From Icerya purchasi (taxonomy: Eukaryota > Arthropoda > Insecta > Hemiptera > Monophlebidae), in NCBI GenBank assembly GCA_039619475.1, contig CM077116.1:296774464-296838463 (forward strand): a DNA stretch of 64,000 nt. The letters are read 5' to 3'. A program made the translations under genes and the position numbers. The notes under the pieces are model-generated. The model had not been told where the DNA came from. It saw nothing but the letters and a program-made list of their open reading frames with translations, and searched no databases. Each line of letters starts with the position of its first letter. Within the stretch, counting starts at the first letter, position 1. Shown in pieces: positions 42,801 through 52,537 of this stretch.

Positions 42801-44274
42801 CGCTGCACCAACATGCAGTAAATGTTTTCTTCCTTTACCATTTTCTTACACTTGAACACTATTACACCATTTTCCTCATTTTTAACTAATTATAGCCAAT
42901 TTTCCACTATTTCTCACCATCTCCTTACATTTTAGCACTTTTTATGATGTTTTCATCAATTTTAGCTTAGATTGATCTAATTAATCTAAAATAGTGGATG
43001 ACTAATAAAACTGGTTAGGCCACTAACATGTAGTAATATACAAACTGTTTAATTGCTGCAAAGGATGCGCTCAATGTATACTCTTTTATGAGGGTACTTT
43101 TGTCATATCCTGGGTCTACTATCTGATTATGTAAGACTTAATGAAATTTTCAGTGAATGAAGTGCCAAAACCTTCCAACATAGTAATGTGCACGCCCATG
43201 ACATGCTTATGCATGTTTTATATAGTACACATATGTATACATGTGATGTAACAATGCTAATTATGATGCTGTGCGAGCCTGCAGAGGTATGTACATGCCT
43301 GTATTCATCTTTTAATGCATGGTGCAATATCTGCCCTCCCAACATTAACAGCCATAACAGACTTGATGCAGTCATAGTAATATACACTTGTTTAGTGCAG
43401 ATTACAATTATAAAATTGAGATGATTGTAGGAATCTAGATGTTGATGGGCCTATCACACCTTTCAGTGTGTATGTTTAATGAATAACAGGAATGTTATAC
43501 AACAACTCATTTTGGCCAAACATATTATAACCGCCCAGCAATGTGCACAAAGATCAAGTTAATTATCAAGTATCACTCACCCCGCCCCTCTGATGGGGTA
43601 CACTTCATCGCTTACCCCAGTTTATTGTTCTACAGATGCAATCACACTCCTAGGAATTCTATAATATACATCTTCTCACTAACACACAACAACCATTATA
43701 CTATAATCAATACATCAGAAAGTTCTGTAAACCTCCCACAACCAGTCACCAATCTGTTCAAACATAATTTCACAATGAATAGAATGCTGTAACAAGAAGT
43801 ATACAGCTCAGGTTACACACTCCTCTTTACATGAAAATTATTCCATTTAGGACTAAAATAACTACATTTAGACAAAAACATCAAATTTTAGGAGATAAAC
43901 TTCATCTCGCCCAAAAATACAGTCATTTTAGGCACAAAACAGCAATTATAGTGCAAAATACCCCATTTTAGGCATATTGAAAAATGACTCCTCTTAGGGA
44001 AAATCTCCCAATCTAACTGCAAATACATTTTAATTAGAAATGACGCTATCTCAATACACCATAACTAAGTTTATGCAAACTATTTTAAGCCTACATATTC
44101 TCAGATATAGTAAATTTTATTACACAGTAAAATACAATACATAATGCTTAATGTCACACTTAATATAATAATACACAGTTCCGCGCACTCATGCAATATA
44201 CCTATTCTTCTCCAATTATACACACTCTTAGTTCGGCTAAAACAATATTAAACTTTTCACAGAATTCATTATAT
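42801..44274. other. Element X, no gene recognised; loose TTTTAGG-type repeats
   Basis: Contains five loosely spaced TTTAGG/TTTTAGG motifs at about 43849-43985, roughly 30 bases apart, not a contiguous telomeric array. A+T-rich otherwise. Confidence 0.4.
44271..44274. repeat. Gypsy TSD, left (ATAT)
   Basis: ATAT immediately before the left LTR, repeated at 52115-52118 immediately after the right LTR. Four-base duplications are usual for Ty3/Gypsy integrases. Confidence 0.75.
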
Positions 44275-45108
44275 TGTCACGCTCCCGCTCACTAAGGATA
44301 ACGAGTTACGTGATTTATTCTTTTCTATTTTCTATTTTTTAAGTGATAAAATAAATTTTTATATATTTTGCCGATCTGTGGAAATTTACCCTACACACTC
44401 ACACGCAATAATCTGACACTTTATATACAATTTTCTTTATGTATTTCAAAAACACGAAAACATTCAACGATTGTGACATGCAGCTGCACAAAAATATATA
44501 AATCAATTCACATTAATACACCACATATACTACTCACATATACTTTTCCAGAAGACATTATTCACAATTTACAAACAATAACACACAAATCAATATACGT
44601 ATAAATAAATGATATATCTGGCCTGTGGTGTTTCCTTCGTGCTGAATATCTGGCCTCCTTCGACTTGTGTCTTCAAAGCTGGAATTTTCTGCTACTCCAC
44701 TGGCTGCTGTTGGGCACTGATGTAATTTGTACGCCTTAATCAGTCCTCGGTCTTCGAAGTTTTACCGTTCGGCGATATTATCTTGGCTCCAACCTTTACC
44801 GTGTGTGTTTATTTCGGCTACTTCTTATATCAATATGCTTTTCTTTGTTACAAATAAGTACTATTTAGAATAATTTAACAACATGCGTATTCCGATAATT
44901 TACGCTACCACGTAACACGTTTTCGTTAATGCAACCGCGAGAGCTCATAATCGGAATTCACCGTTCGAGATATACTCCTCAGTAGAACAATGAATATTTC
45001 ACACACACAGACACATGCGCATAGATTACCTGCACGACTGTACCCCGACTTTCTTATCAGCGATCGACATGATTCCCCGGGTATACCGTTAAATACGGAA
45101 TCATGACA
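44275..45108 (-). repeat. Gypsy 3' LTR (element orientation)
   Basis: 834 bp, TGTCACGCTCC at the plus-strand left edge and ATCATGACA at the right edge, matching 51281-52114 with a single difference seen. Short frames inside are identical in both LTRs and are not genes. Confidence 0.95.
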
Positions 45109-45120
45109 GAACCCCCCTTA
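45109..45120 (-). promoter_or_regulatory. Polypurine tract
   Basis: On the element strand AAGGGGGGTTC directly precedes the 3' LTR. This is the expected position and composition for priming of plus-strand DNA synthesis. Confidence 0.75.
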
Positions 45121-45424
45121 AGAATTTTAAAAAATTTTAATTTTGCGAAATTCTTATTATTATTTACAGGTATTCTATCACCCGTGACGGTTATTTGACT
45201 CTGGAGTTGCTCATTATTACAGGTGCTGATGTATCCCGATCTCATGAGACATTTTTTTTTTTTTTTTTTTTTTATTTTTTTTTTTAACCTTATTGACAAC
45301 CCCCTTTAACATTATGTCTACTTTTTCATTCATAGCCTTTATTGCCATTCACACATTCTAACAATCATACTCTTATTATGCCCCTTAACTAGAATTAAGA
45401 ATGACCTTCAATTTGGTCTCCCTT

Positions 45425-45745
45425 ATAAAGGCATTTATGTCGCTAATGCGAACGATTTACAATAATTTACACTGGAAAGATTCTTAATTTTAAACAATTT
45501 TGAATTGCATGTACCTACGCCGCTATTGCGAACGAATTACGGTAAATTAGACTATAAAGAATTATAATTTAAAATAAATTTGAACTATGCGTACCTACGC
45601 CGCTATTGCGAACGTTTTACGGTAAATTAACTATACAATCTCTAAAATTTAACTACTTTTGAATTATACTGACACCTACGCCGCTATTGCGAACGATTTA
45701 CAGTAAATTATATTTTATCTAGATTAAATTCATACTTAACTTATC
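45425..45745. repeat. 80-bp tandem repeat array (four units) in the Gypsy 3' UTR
   Basis: CGCTATTGCGAACG-type cores start at about 45441, 45521, 45601 and 45682, giving a period of 80-81 bases. Each core is followed by a TTTACGGTAAATTA-like stretch. The array lies between the end of pol and the polypurine tract, where other retroelements keep packaging or insulator-like repeats. Confidence 0.8.
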
Positions 45746-45794
45746 ATCTCTCTATTTTCATTGATTGTTTATTCCTATTTTTTATTTACACTTA

Positions 45795-48700
45795 TTATCC
45801 TTTCCTCAGGTTAACAACGTTGTGTATCCCCAAGCTTTTGTTGTTATTAGCCGGATCGCATAACTCATATACACTGTTTCCAATTACTCTGGTCACTATA
45901 AATGGACCCTTATACACAAACTCCAATTTCTTCATCCGCTGTTTACTCCGATTTGACAGACAATGGTTCCTCAAAAACACCTTATCACCTATTTCAAAAT
46001 TCACCCCTTTTTTATCGTCATTTTGTTTTAGTCGCTTGCTACTGTTTTTCTCTAATCTTTTTTGTACTTCCTTAATGATAATTTCATGACTGGCATTACT
46101 CTCCTGTGGGAACTGAAGTTTCTTCCGGAACAACCCCGGTACCTCCTTCCCGGTCAATACTTGTATGGGTGGATAGCCAGTTACCGTATTAGGTATTTCA
46201 TTCATGACCTTTTCTATTTGGGGAATATATTTCGACCACGTCGTATGCTTCCCCGTGATAAATTGCCTTAATAATTTGGCGATTTCCTGATTATATCGCT
46301 CAGTAGGGTTCCCTTGTGGATAATACGGCGTCGTATGTTTAATTTTGATTTGTTGATTATTGAAAAAATCCTCCCAGGCCCTACTTCTAAACACCGTGGT
46401 ATTATCGGACAATATCGCCGACATTTTCCCATATTGCCTTATAAAAATGGCAACCTTTGCTAAAATATTTCTGGTGGTCAGTCTTTTCATGGGAAATAGT
46501 TTAATGAATTTTGAAAATATGTCTACCATTACCAAGATTTTATCCACACCATTCGATGGAGGCAACGGCCCAAAGATATCTAGACACACTATTTCCAGTG
46601 GTTGTTTAACCTGTATTGTTTTATAGATAGGCATCCTTGCTCTGGTGTCGTATTTTATTTTCTTGCATAATTCGCATTGATTAACTATCGTCTTTACCGC
46701 CCACCGTAATTTTAATAAGTAGCATTCCTTCTTAATAAGGTACACAGTTTTCGTTATTCCCGGATGTGCGTACGCTTTGTGATAGCTCCAAATCACTTCC
46801 TCGGTCATACTGTGAGGTAAACAAATTCTCCACTGTTGCCTATTGCCACTCGGATCAATAAATAGTATGCCATTCCAAATACAATAAAATCGTTTCAATT
46901 TATCACTGCATTCCACGTTATTCATCACCTCTGTCCAAGACTTGTCCTGCTTTTGTTGCTCTTTGATCTTCAGAATGGTATCATCTGTCAACGTTGCAAT
47001 GTGGTCCGTTCGCGCAACTAAAGTGTCTTCCCCTCCATCTTCTTGCATACTCCTATTATTTCGTGACAGATAGTCGGCCACTACATTTTCCGTGCCCTTG
47101 ATATGCTCTATCTTTAGGTTGAATGCCTGAAGGTATAACATCCAACGAATCAGTCTCTCCGACTTCCACTTACTTTTCCACAAAAATTGCAAACTGCAAT
47201 GGTCTGTCTTAACTATCACTTCGTACCCTTCAATGAATATACGGAATTTTTGGCATGCATACACAATAGCCAAAAGCTCCTTTTCTGTACAATAATAGTT
47301 TCTCTCATGTCTATTGAGCAAGCGACTGATAAACATGATAGGGCGCGGGTCATCATTTTCTATTTGATATAATTCTGCACCAACCGCACTGTTCGATGCA
47401 TCGGTTCTTAAATAGAATGGCTTATTGTAATTGGGCAATTGCAGACTCAAATTGTTCCCCATTACCATCTTAAATTCCTCAAATGCATGCTGGTGTCGGT
47501 CTTCCCATATAAATGGTTTATTGCTCTTTAATAGTTCAAACACTGGGTTTAACAGATGCGCAAAATTTTGAATAAATCTTCGATAAAAATTGCAAACCCC
47601 TAGAAAACTCTGCAACTCCTTTTTGTTGCGGGGTGTTTTAAAATTCCTTATGGCTTCTAATTTCTCCGACTGCATTGAGATTCCTCTGTTTGACAATACA
47701 TACCCCAGAAATTTCGTGTTCTGCACCCCAAATTTTGATTTACCCAAGTTTACCGTCATGTTCGCCTCCCTTAATTTCTTAAATACTGTTTCTAGATGTA
47801 CCACATGTGTTTCTTCTGAATCGGATAGCACACAAATATCATCAATATAATTTAGTACAAATGGTTCACACTCTCTACCCAAGACTATATTTATCGCCTT
47901 TATAAATAATGCTGAACTCACAGATAACCCAAACGGCACTACTGTGAATTCATATGTTCTACCTTGATAATTAAATGCAGTGTACTTTCTCGATTCCTTT
48001 TCTAACGGAACTTGTAGGAAGCTCGCGACCAAGTCTAATGAGCTAATTATTTTAAAATTACTATGTTTATATATTAATTCTTCTATGCGCATTGGTCGTT
48101 CGTTGTCTCTCTGTATGATCTTATTTATTTCCCTCGCGTCCAGACATAATCTTATTGAGCCGTTCTTTTTTACGATTGGTACTAACGGGCTGCAGTATGG
48201 AGACGTGGAAGGCGTTATAATTCCCTGTTCCAATAACTTGTTTAATTCCTCTTCCACCATTCTTTGTTTGCTATTCGCGATAGGGTAGCATTTAGAGTTT
48301 GTGAAAATATTATGTTCTATCGTGTTAATTTTTGCTTCAAATTGATTACAACGTCCCGGTCGATCCGAAAATACACAATCAAAGTCCTTTATTAACCTTT
48401 CTAATTTTTTCTTATTTTCTAAACTGATGCATTCCTCATTGGTAGTCATCTGATCTATGCCTATAGAATTTACTTCGGCAATATATCCGGTGGTTTCTTC
48501 TATCTCATTTGTTGTGTATAATTCTTCCTGCAAAACATTTAACCCCGTACTAGTTCTATATTGTACAAACGGTATCTGCACTTGATTATTTCGATCGGTA
48601 TCCTCAATTTTTACTATTTTCCTTTTAAAATTAATCTCCGTATGCCTTTGTGTCAAAAAATCACTTCCCAAAATAACATCTACATTCAGTGACGGAATTA

Positions 48701-49001
48701 TGTATGTATGCACCATAAACACTCTATTGTCTATTCTGATCGGTAATAGCACTTGCAATTCAATACGCTGTTTTTTCTTTCCACACGCCGAGACGACCTT
48801 AGCGTTTGTTACGGGTAGTTTAGGTAAATCTGCCCTTTTATAGTTATTATGTATACCTTGCCACATTTTTGAGGACATTACGGTCAACTCACTACCCGTA
48901 TCCACTAGAGCACGATAATTCTTGTCGAATAGGCTTATCAATATAACCGGACAGGTTTTCTCTTCTCTGTGTACATTTTCTTCATTTTCCTCAAGTAACA
49001 C
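45795..49001 (-). CDS. pol: Gypsy Pol polyprotein: protease, RT, RNase H, integrase
   Basis: 1068-codon open frame. Protease near residues 18-135 (DTGS at 34-37, ILGSDF at 110-115). RT from about 235 to 420, with DARE at 288, FGLSVSSALF at 357 and the catalytic YIDD at 385-388. RNase H from about 525 to 650 (LRTDAS, EKELLAIV, KTDHCSL). Integrase: HHCC zinc finger at about 741-779 (H...H then CELC), catalytic D near 808 (LDIFGP), D near 866 (SDNTT) and E near 901 (NPTERYN), then a basic C-terminal domain without an obvious chromodomain. The first codon used here is GTG; the frame is open back to 49142, overlapping the end of gag, so Pol is probably made as Gag-Pol by -1 frameshifting. Confidence 0.92.
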   Translation of the reverse strand: MLLEENEENVHREEKTCPVILISLFDKNYRALVDTGSELTVMSSKMWQGIHNNYKRADLPKLPVTNAKVVSACGKKKQRIELQVLLPIRIDNRVFMVHTYIIPSLNVDVILGSDFLTQRHTEINFKRKIVKIEDTDRNNQVQIPFVQYRTSTGLNVLQEELYTTNEIEETTGYIAEVNSIGIDQMTTNEECISLENKKKLERLIKDFDCVFSDRPGRCNQFEAKINTIEHNIFTNSKCYPIANSKQRMVEEELNKLLEQGIITPSTSPYCSPLVPIVKKNGSIRLCLDAREINKIIQRDNERPMRIEELIYKHSNFKIISSLDLVASFLQVPLEKESRKYTAFNYQGRTYEFTVVPFGLSVSSALFIKAINIVLGRECEPFVLNYIDDICVLSDSEETHVVHLETVFKKLREANMTVNLGKSKFGVQNTKFLGYVLSNRGISMQSEKLEAIRNFKTPRNKKELQSFLGVCNFYRRFIQNFAHLLNPVFELLKSNKPFIWEDRHQHAFEEFKMVMGNNLSLQLPNYNKPFYLRTDASNSAVGAELYQIENDDPRPIMFISRLLNRHERNYYCTEKELLAIVYACQKFRIFIEGYEVIVKTDHCSLQFLWKSKWKSERLIRWMLYLQAFNLKIEHIKGTENVVADYLSRNNRSMQEDGGEDTLVARTDHIATLTDDTILKIKEQQKQDKSWTEVMNNVECSDKLKRFYCIWNGILFIDPSGNRQQWRICLPHSMTEEVIWSYHKAYAHPGITKTVYLIKKECYLLKLRWAVKTIVNQCELCKKIKYDTRARMPIYKTIQVKQPLEIVCLDIFGPLPPSNGVDKILVMVDIFSKFIKLFPMKRLTTRNILAKVAIFIRQYGKMSAILSDNTTVFRSRAWEDFFNNQQIKIKHTTPYYPQGNPTERYNQEIAKLLRQFITGKHTTWSKYIPQIEKVMNEIPNTVTGYPPIQVLTGKEVPGLFRKKLQFPQESNASHEIIIKEVQKRLEKNSSKRLKQNDDKKGVNFEIGDKVFLRNHCLSNRSKQRMKKLEFVYKGPFIVTRVIGNSVYELCDPANNNKSLGIHNVVNLRKG

Positions 49002-49114
49002 TTCTTCTTCTTGTAACGTTTGAATTTTCTTCGCTTGCTGTTTATAAATGTGTATACCCCTGTATTTTTCCTTGCCTTTATGCGTATCTGCCAGAGTACG
49101 AGCATCACGCTGGC

Positions 49115-49145
49115 TTAGTGAAAAGACTGCAGCAATAACTGTTCA
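49115..49145 (-). promoter_or_regulatory. Gag-Pol overlap, likely -1 frameshift window
   Basis: Pol frame is -1 relative to gag. The pol frame is opened by a TGA at 49145-49143 and the gag frame closes with TAA at 49117-49115, leaving only 25 nt for a shift. The window includes GTCTTTTCAC but no canonical X XXY YYZ heptamer, so the mechanism is unresolved. Confidence 0.6.
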
Positions 49146-51133
49146 AGTTTATCGAAACCTTTAGCACTAAGATGTACTCCATCATATCTTTGCCCGATAT
49201 ATCTTTCAAATAGCTCTCGGTCAGCTCGGTCATTCCTGTATAGACACGCTCGATATAAATCCACTATCTTCACATTCTCCGTTCCTAAGGATTTAATATA
49301 CTGATTCAACTCTTTTAGCCTCTCCCAGTCGTCCGCCCTCCTTCCATACATTGCTGGCGGAACCGTAACCAACACCAATTCTTCTACACCTTTACCTTTT
49401 AATATTTCTATCAAGGTTCCGTACTCTGCGATCATTTCCTCTGCAGTTTGGTTTTTTAACCAGTTATTTGTTCCAATGAGTAGGATAACTTTGGGTTTTA
49501 TATATATCGCACTATTTACTCTTTCTGTAAGTTGGGCTACTGTGGCTCCTGGGATACACAATCCAATATTATTTAATCCATTTTGTCTATTCCTAATCAA
49601 GTGTAGCTTGTTTTCCGCAAATCGAGTCAGTTGGCTATCCCCCAGTAATTCATACCCTCTAAACACTGGTTTTCCGTTTTGCATATTCTCGCCTTTATTG
49701 TTGTTATTATAGTTGTATGAGTGATTCCGAGTTCTTATTGGTCTATCATTCTCTATGTCCTTTGCGATTGCATTTATTTTTTTACTAAAATTTTGTCTTT
49801 CTTGGTTACGATAGAATGTACCCATTTGCGTATCTTTAAACTCCTTTATTTTATTCGCTAATTCCCTCTTTGATTTGATGGAGCAACACGTGAATATCAA
49901 CTGCATGTCCGCCGGAAATTTTCTTTTCATCGCGCTTACAAATTCTTCATCGGATATTGGTGAATCTAAATATTCAATTTTATTAAGCCAGTTCAAAACA
50001 TATTCCTCATACGTCTGTCCTGACCTCCATCTCTCCTCATCAGAAAAAAAACGCGACCTGATTTGCTGTTGTATATCTTTATGCCAATATCGATCTAAAA
50101 AGGCCTCCTTTGCACCAACCCACGACTCACTATTTTTTACAAATGCTTTTGCCCATAAATATTCCTTTCCATCCATTTTTCTTAACGCAAATTCGATTTT
50201 CTCTTGATCGCTCCATTCGGAATTCTGATAAAAAAAATCAAGATTCTGAATAAACTCTTTAATGTGTATTTTTGTATTATTACCACCAAATCGTTGAATT
50301 ATGTCTTCGTAATTATTTTTGTTGTGTTCATACCATTTCGTAAATCTCGTTTTATCTCGGACTATTTCTAATTTATGTTCTAACCCTTGTATTTTTTCAT
50401 TTAACTCACTCGCGGATTTATCTATAATATCTTTGTTATTTTCTTGTTCGATGAACTTTATATTTACTTCTTTTTTAACCTCGTTAATTTGTTGATTGAT
50501 TGTTTCCGTGTATCCTTCCATGGATGTTTTCACTTCATTTCTAATTTCCTTCCGATTCTTTTCTACCTCTTTCTTCAGTTTATCGTTATTCTCTATAATT
50601 TGGTTACTTAACTGTGCGTTTAAATTATTACACCTTTGACTTATTACGTCGTTTACCTTATCTATTCTTTCATTTGCTGCAATTACACTAATACGAATAT
50701 CATCTATTTTATTATTTAAATCTTCATTGTATTTATGTAATTTTTCATTCAAGTTTTTATCGTATTTATCTATTCTGTCGTTAAAATTTTTATTGCATTC
50801 CTCTATTTTGTTATTTAAGTTCTTGTAATAATCATTCATATTATTCATTTTATCATTAAGATTATTATTACATTCATCTATTTTGTTATTTAAATTCATA
50901 TTCATATTATTTAACAACAATATTATTGATTCCAAATCAGATTTATCCTTACCCGAATCATGTCGATCGATAATATTTTTCTTACTATCTATTTTATGTA
51001 TTATACTCGGTGTACCTTCTCCAACATCAGGATTTCTACCGCATGTATCTGTAACATCTCGATCGTCCATCACTTTTTCTTCTGTTTTTGACTTACTTCT
51101 GGTCCTTACATGATCCATATTCTGTTTATCCAT
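49115..51133 (-). CDS. gag: Gypsy Gag with C-terminal SGNH/GDSL hydrolase-like domain
   Basis: 672-codon open frame. Residues about 60-265 are Asn/Lys/Glu-rich coiled coil with repeated NNLND/NKIEECNKN-like units. The middle (about 275-440) has the retrotransposon Gag capsid-like fold text (KWYEHNKNNYEDIIQRFGG, ALRKMDGKEYLWAKAFVKN, FLDRYWHKDIQQQIRSRFF, KFPADMQLIF). No CCHC zinc knuckle is present. Residues 493-672 form an SGNH hydrolase-like domain: block I GDSQ (S at 500), block II PGATV, block III GTNNW (about 554), block V DGVH (H at 654). Catalytic Ser, Asn, Asp and His positions are all filled. The role of the domain is unknown. Confidence 0.88.
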   Translation of the reverse strand: MDKQNMDHVRTRSKSKTEEKVMDDRDVTDTCGRNPDVGEGTPSIIHKIDSKKNIIDRHDSGKDKSDLESIILLLNNMNMNLNNKIDECNNNLNDKMNNMNDYYKNLNNKIEECNKNFNDRIDKYDKNLNEKLHKYNEDLNNKIDDIRISVIAANERIDKVNDVISQRCNNLNAQLSNQIIENNDKLKKEVEKNRKEIRNEVKTSMEGYTETINQQINEVKKEVNIKFIEQENNKDIIDKSASELNEKIQGLEHKLEIVRDKTRFTKWYEHNKNNYEDIIQRFGGNNTKIHIKEFIQNLDFFYQNSEWSDQEKIEFALRKMDGKEYLWAKAFVKNSESWVGAKEAFLDRYWHKDIQQQIRSRFFSDEERWRSGQTYEEYVLNWLNKIEYLDSPISDEEFVSAMKRKFPADMQLIFTCCSIKSKRELANKIKEFKDTQMGTFYRNQERQNFSKKINAIAKDIENDRPIRTRNHSYNYNNNNKGENMQNGKPVFRGYELLGDSQLTRFAENKLHLIRNRQNGLNNIGLCIPGATVAQLTERVNSAIYIKPKVILLIGTNNWLKNQTAEEMIAEYGTLIEILKGKGVEELVLVTVPPAMYGRRADDWERLKELNQYIKSLGTENVKIVDLYRACLYRNDRADRELFERYIGQRYDGVHLSAKGFDKLEQLLLQSFH
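49118..49657 (-). other. SGNH hydrolase-like domain coding segment of Gag
   Basis: Encodes the last 180 residues of Gag, from GYELLGDSQLTRF to KLEQLLLQSFH. The four SGNH blocks occur in the correct order and at spacing fitting a compact hydrolase of this family (S to H about 155 residues). Domain type is established knowledge of the SGNH/GDSL superfamily; that it replaces the nucleocapsid is inference. Confidence 0.85.
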
Positions 51134-51260
51134 ATTTTCTTTTATTTCCGAAAATTTTAATCTGTAATACTAAATTACGATTAGCCACAAAATATTTTAC
51201 TTTATTTTTATATATATATTTTTTTTTTTTTTTTTACAACCTTGCTCGGCTATCAAACGT

Positions 51261-51280
51261 TATCCCGTCGTGGTCGCCAA
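51261..51280 (-). promoter_or_regulatory. Putative primer binding site
   Basis: On the element strand the bases immediately after the 5' LTR read TTGGCGACCACGACGGGATA. TGGCGACC-type sites are complementary to tRNA 3' ends, and an arginine tRNA is a possible primer, but I cannot confirm which tRNA. Confidence 0.6.
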
Positions 51281-52114
51281 TGTCACGCTCCCGCTCACTA
51301 AGGATAACGAGTTACGTGATTTATTCTTTTCTATTTTCTATTTTTTAAGTGATAAAATAAATTTTTATATATTTTGCCGATCTGTGGAAATTTACCCTAC
51401 ACACTCACACGCAATAATCTGACACTTTATATACAATTTTCTTTATGTATTTCAAAAACACGAAAACATTCAACGATTGTGACATGCAGCTGCACAAAAA
51501 TATATAAATCAATTCACATTAATACACCACATATACTACTCACATATACTTTTCCAGAAGACATTATTCACAATTTACAAACAATAACACACAAATCAAT
51601 ATACGTATAAATAAATGATATATCTGGCCTGTGGTGTTTCCTTCGTGCTGAATATCTGGCCTCCTTCGACTTGTGTCTTCAAAGCTGGAATTTTCTGCTA
51701 CTCCACTGGCTGCTGTTGGGCACTGATGTAATTTGTATGCCTTAATCAGTCCTCGGTCTTCGAAGTTTTACCGTTCGGCGATATTATCTTGGCTCCAACC
51801 TTTACCGTGTGTGTTTATTTCGGCTACTTCTTATATCAATATGCTTTTCTTTGTTACAAATAAGTACTATTTAGAATAATTTAACAACATGCGTATTCCG
51901 ATAATTTACGCTACCACGTAACACGTTTTCGTTAATGCAACCGCGAGAGCTCATAATCGGAATTCACCGTTCGAGATATACTCCTCAGTAGAACAATGAA
52001 TATTTCACACACACAGACACATGCGCATAGATTACCTGCACGACTGTACCCCGACTTTCTTATCAGCGATCGACATGATTCCCCGGGTATACCGTTAAAT
52101 ACGGAATCATGACA
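51281..52114 (-). repeat. Gypsy 5' LTR (element orientation)
   Basis: 834 bp, same ends as the other LTR. It should contain the RNA polymerase II promoter of the element, read on the minus strand; no TATA element is claimed. Confidence 0.95.
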
Positions 52115-52296
52115 ATATGTACAATTTCCATAAGCGAATTTATCGTCACTACTGCTTAATACTATTTTATTCTGCTTCAGGGTATACAGTATACGTTTAT
52201 AACTTTGAATATTTTAATATGTCTTATAATTATCGCATAATTTACCACATGCACCACTCACACAATTATAATAATGTATAAAATCAAGTTCTTTCT

Positions 52297-52460
52297 GCAA
52301 ACGTCTAGTAAATGTCTCAGATATGATCTTTCCTCAGAACGCTCTTACTAAATGGCAACATGATAGTCACACTGACGATATCAAATGGTACCTCGAGCAG
52401 TTGGGCGACTGAAGACAAAACCTGGCTCTATGGGCCAGACCTGGCGCTCAAAGCTATGCC
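52297..52460 (+). pseudogene. Element X protein module, partial copy in the opposite orientation
   Basis: ACGTCTAGTAAATGTCTCAG at about 52301 is the reverse complement of text in copy 1 (about 42632-42655). Plus-strand translation resembles KRLVNVSDVI then SHIEDIK of copy 1 (here SSKCLRYDL in one frame, HTDDIKWYLEQLGD in another). It is broken by stops. Confidence 0.45.
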
Positions 52461-52537
52461 CGATTCAACAAGGAAACCCCTATAGACAACTGGAGACCGC
52501 CATAGAAGGCCTAAAGTCGGGTTTTTATTTTCCTCCT

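Larger units (their letters stand above)
38531..44274. mobile_element. Element X, left part: unidentified repeat-rich element
   Basis: 5.7 kb unlike its neighbours in texture: C-rich plus-strand start, tandem repeats (98-bp and others), GAT/AAT-rich coding-like tracts, and minus-strand pieces of a repeated protein module. It begins where LINE-B copy 3 is cut off and is interrupted at 44274 by the Gypsy element, whose ATAT TSD shows that 52115 onward continues it. I do not recognise a transposase, polymerase or integrase in it. It could be a non-autonomous part of a large DNA transposon, a segmental duplication of a host locus, or virus-derived DNA; no family can be supported. Confidence 0.45.
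44275..52114 (-). mobile_element. Complete Ty3/Gypsy-type LTR retrotransposon, 7840 bp
   Basis: Minus-strand element with two 834-bp LTRs beginning TG and ending CA, a 4-bp TSD, a putative primer binding site, gag (672 codons), pol (1068 codons from the GTG used, open further upstream) and a polypurine tract. Domain order protease-RT-RNase H-integrase is that of Ty3/Gypsy. No env frame is present. The LTRs differ at one position that I found (44732 C, 51738 T), implying recent insertion. The C-terminus of Gag is an SGNH hydrolase-like domain instead of a zinc knuckle. All catalytic boxes that I can check are intact, so it may be competent. Confidence 0.92.

Noticed and set aside
43849..43985. 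TTTTAGG motifs considered as insect TTAGG telomere repeats
   Set aside because: Motifs are about 30 bases apart and not tandem.
44368..44604. 78-codon frame, repeated identically at 51374-51610
   Set aside because: Both lie at the same place in the two LTRs; duplication is explained by the LTRs, and there is no domain.
45425..45745. 80-bp units considered as CRISPR or satellite DNA
   Set aside because: Only four diverged units, confined to the 3' UTR of one retrotransposon.
49476..51113. Plus-strand frames across gag and pol
   Set aside because: Antisense shadows of the intact minus-strand gag and pol.
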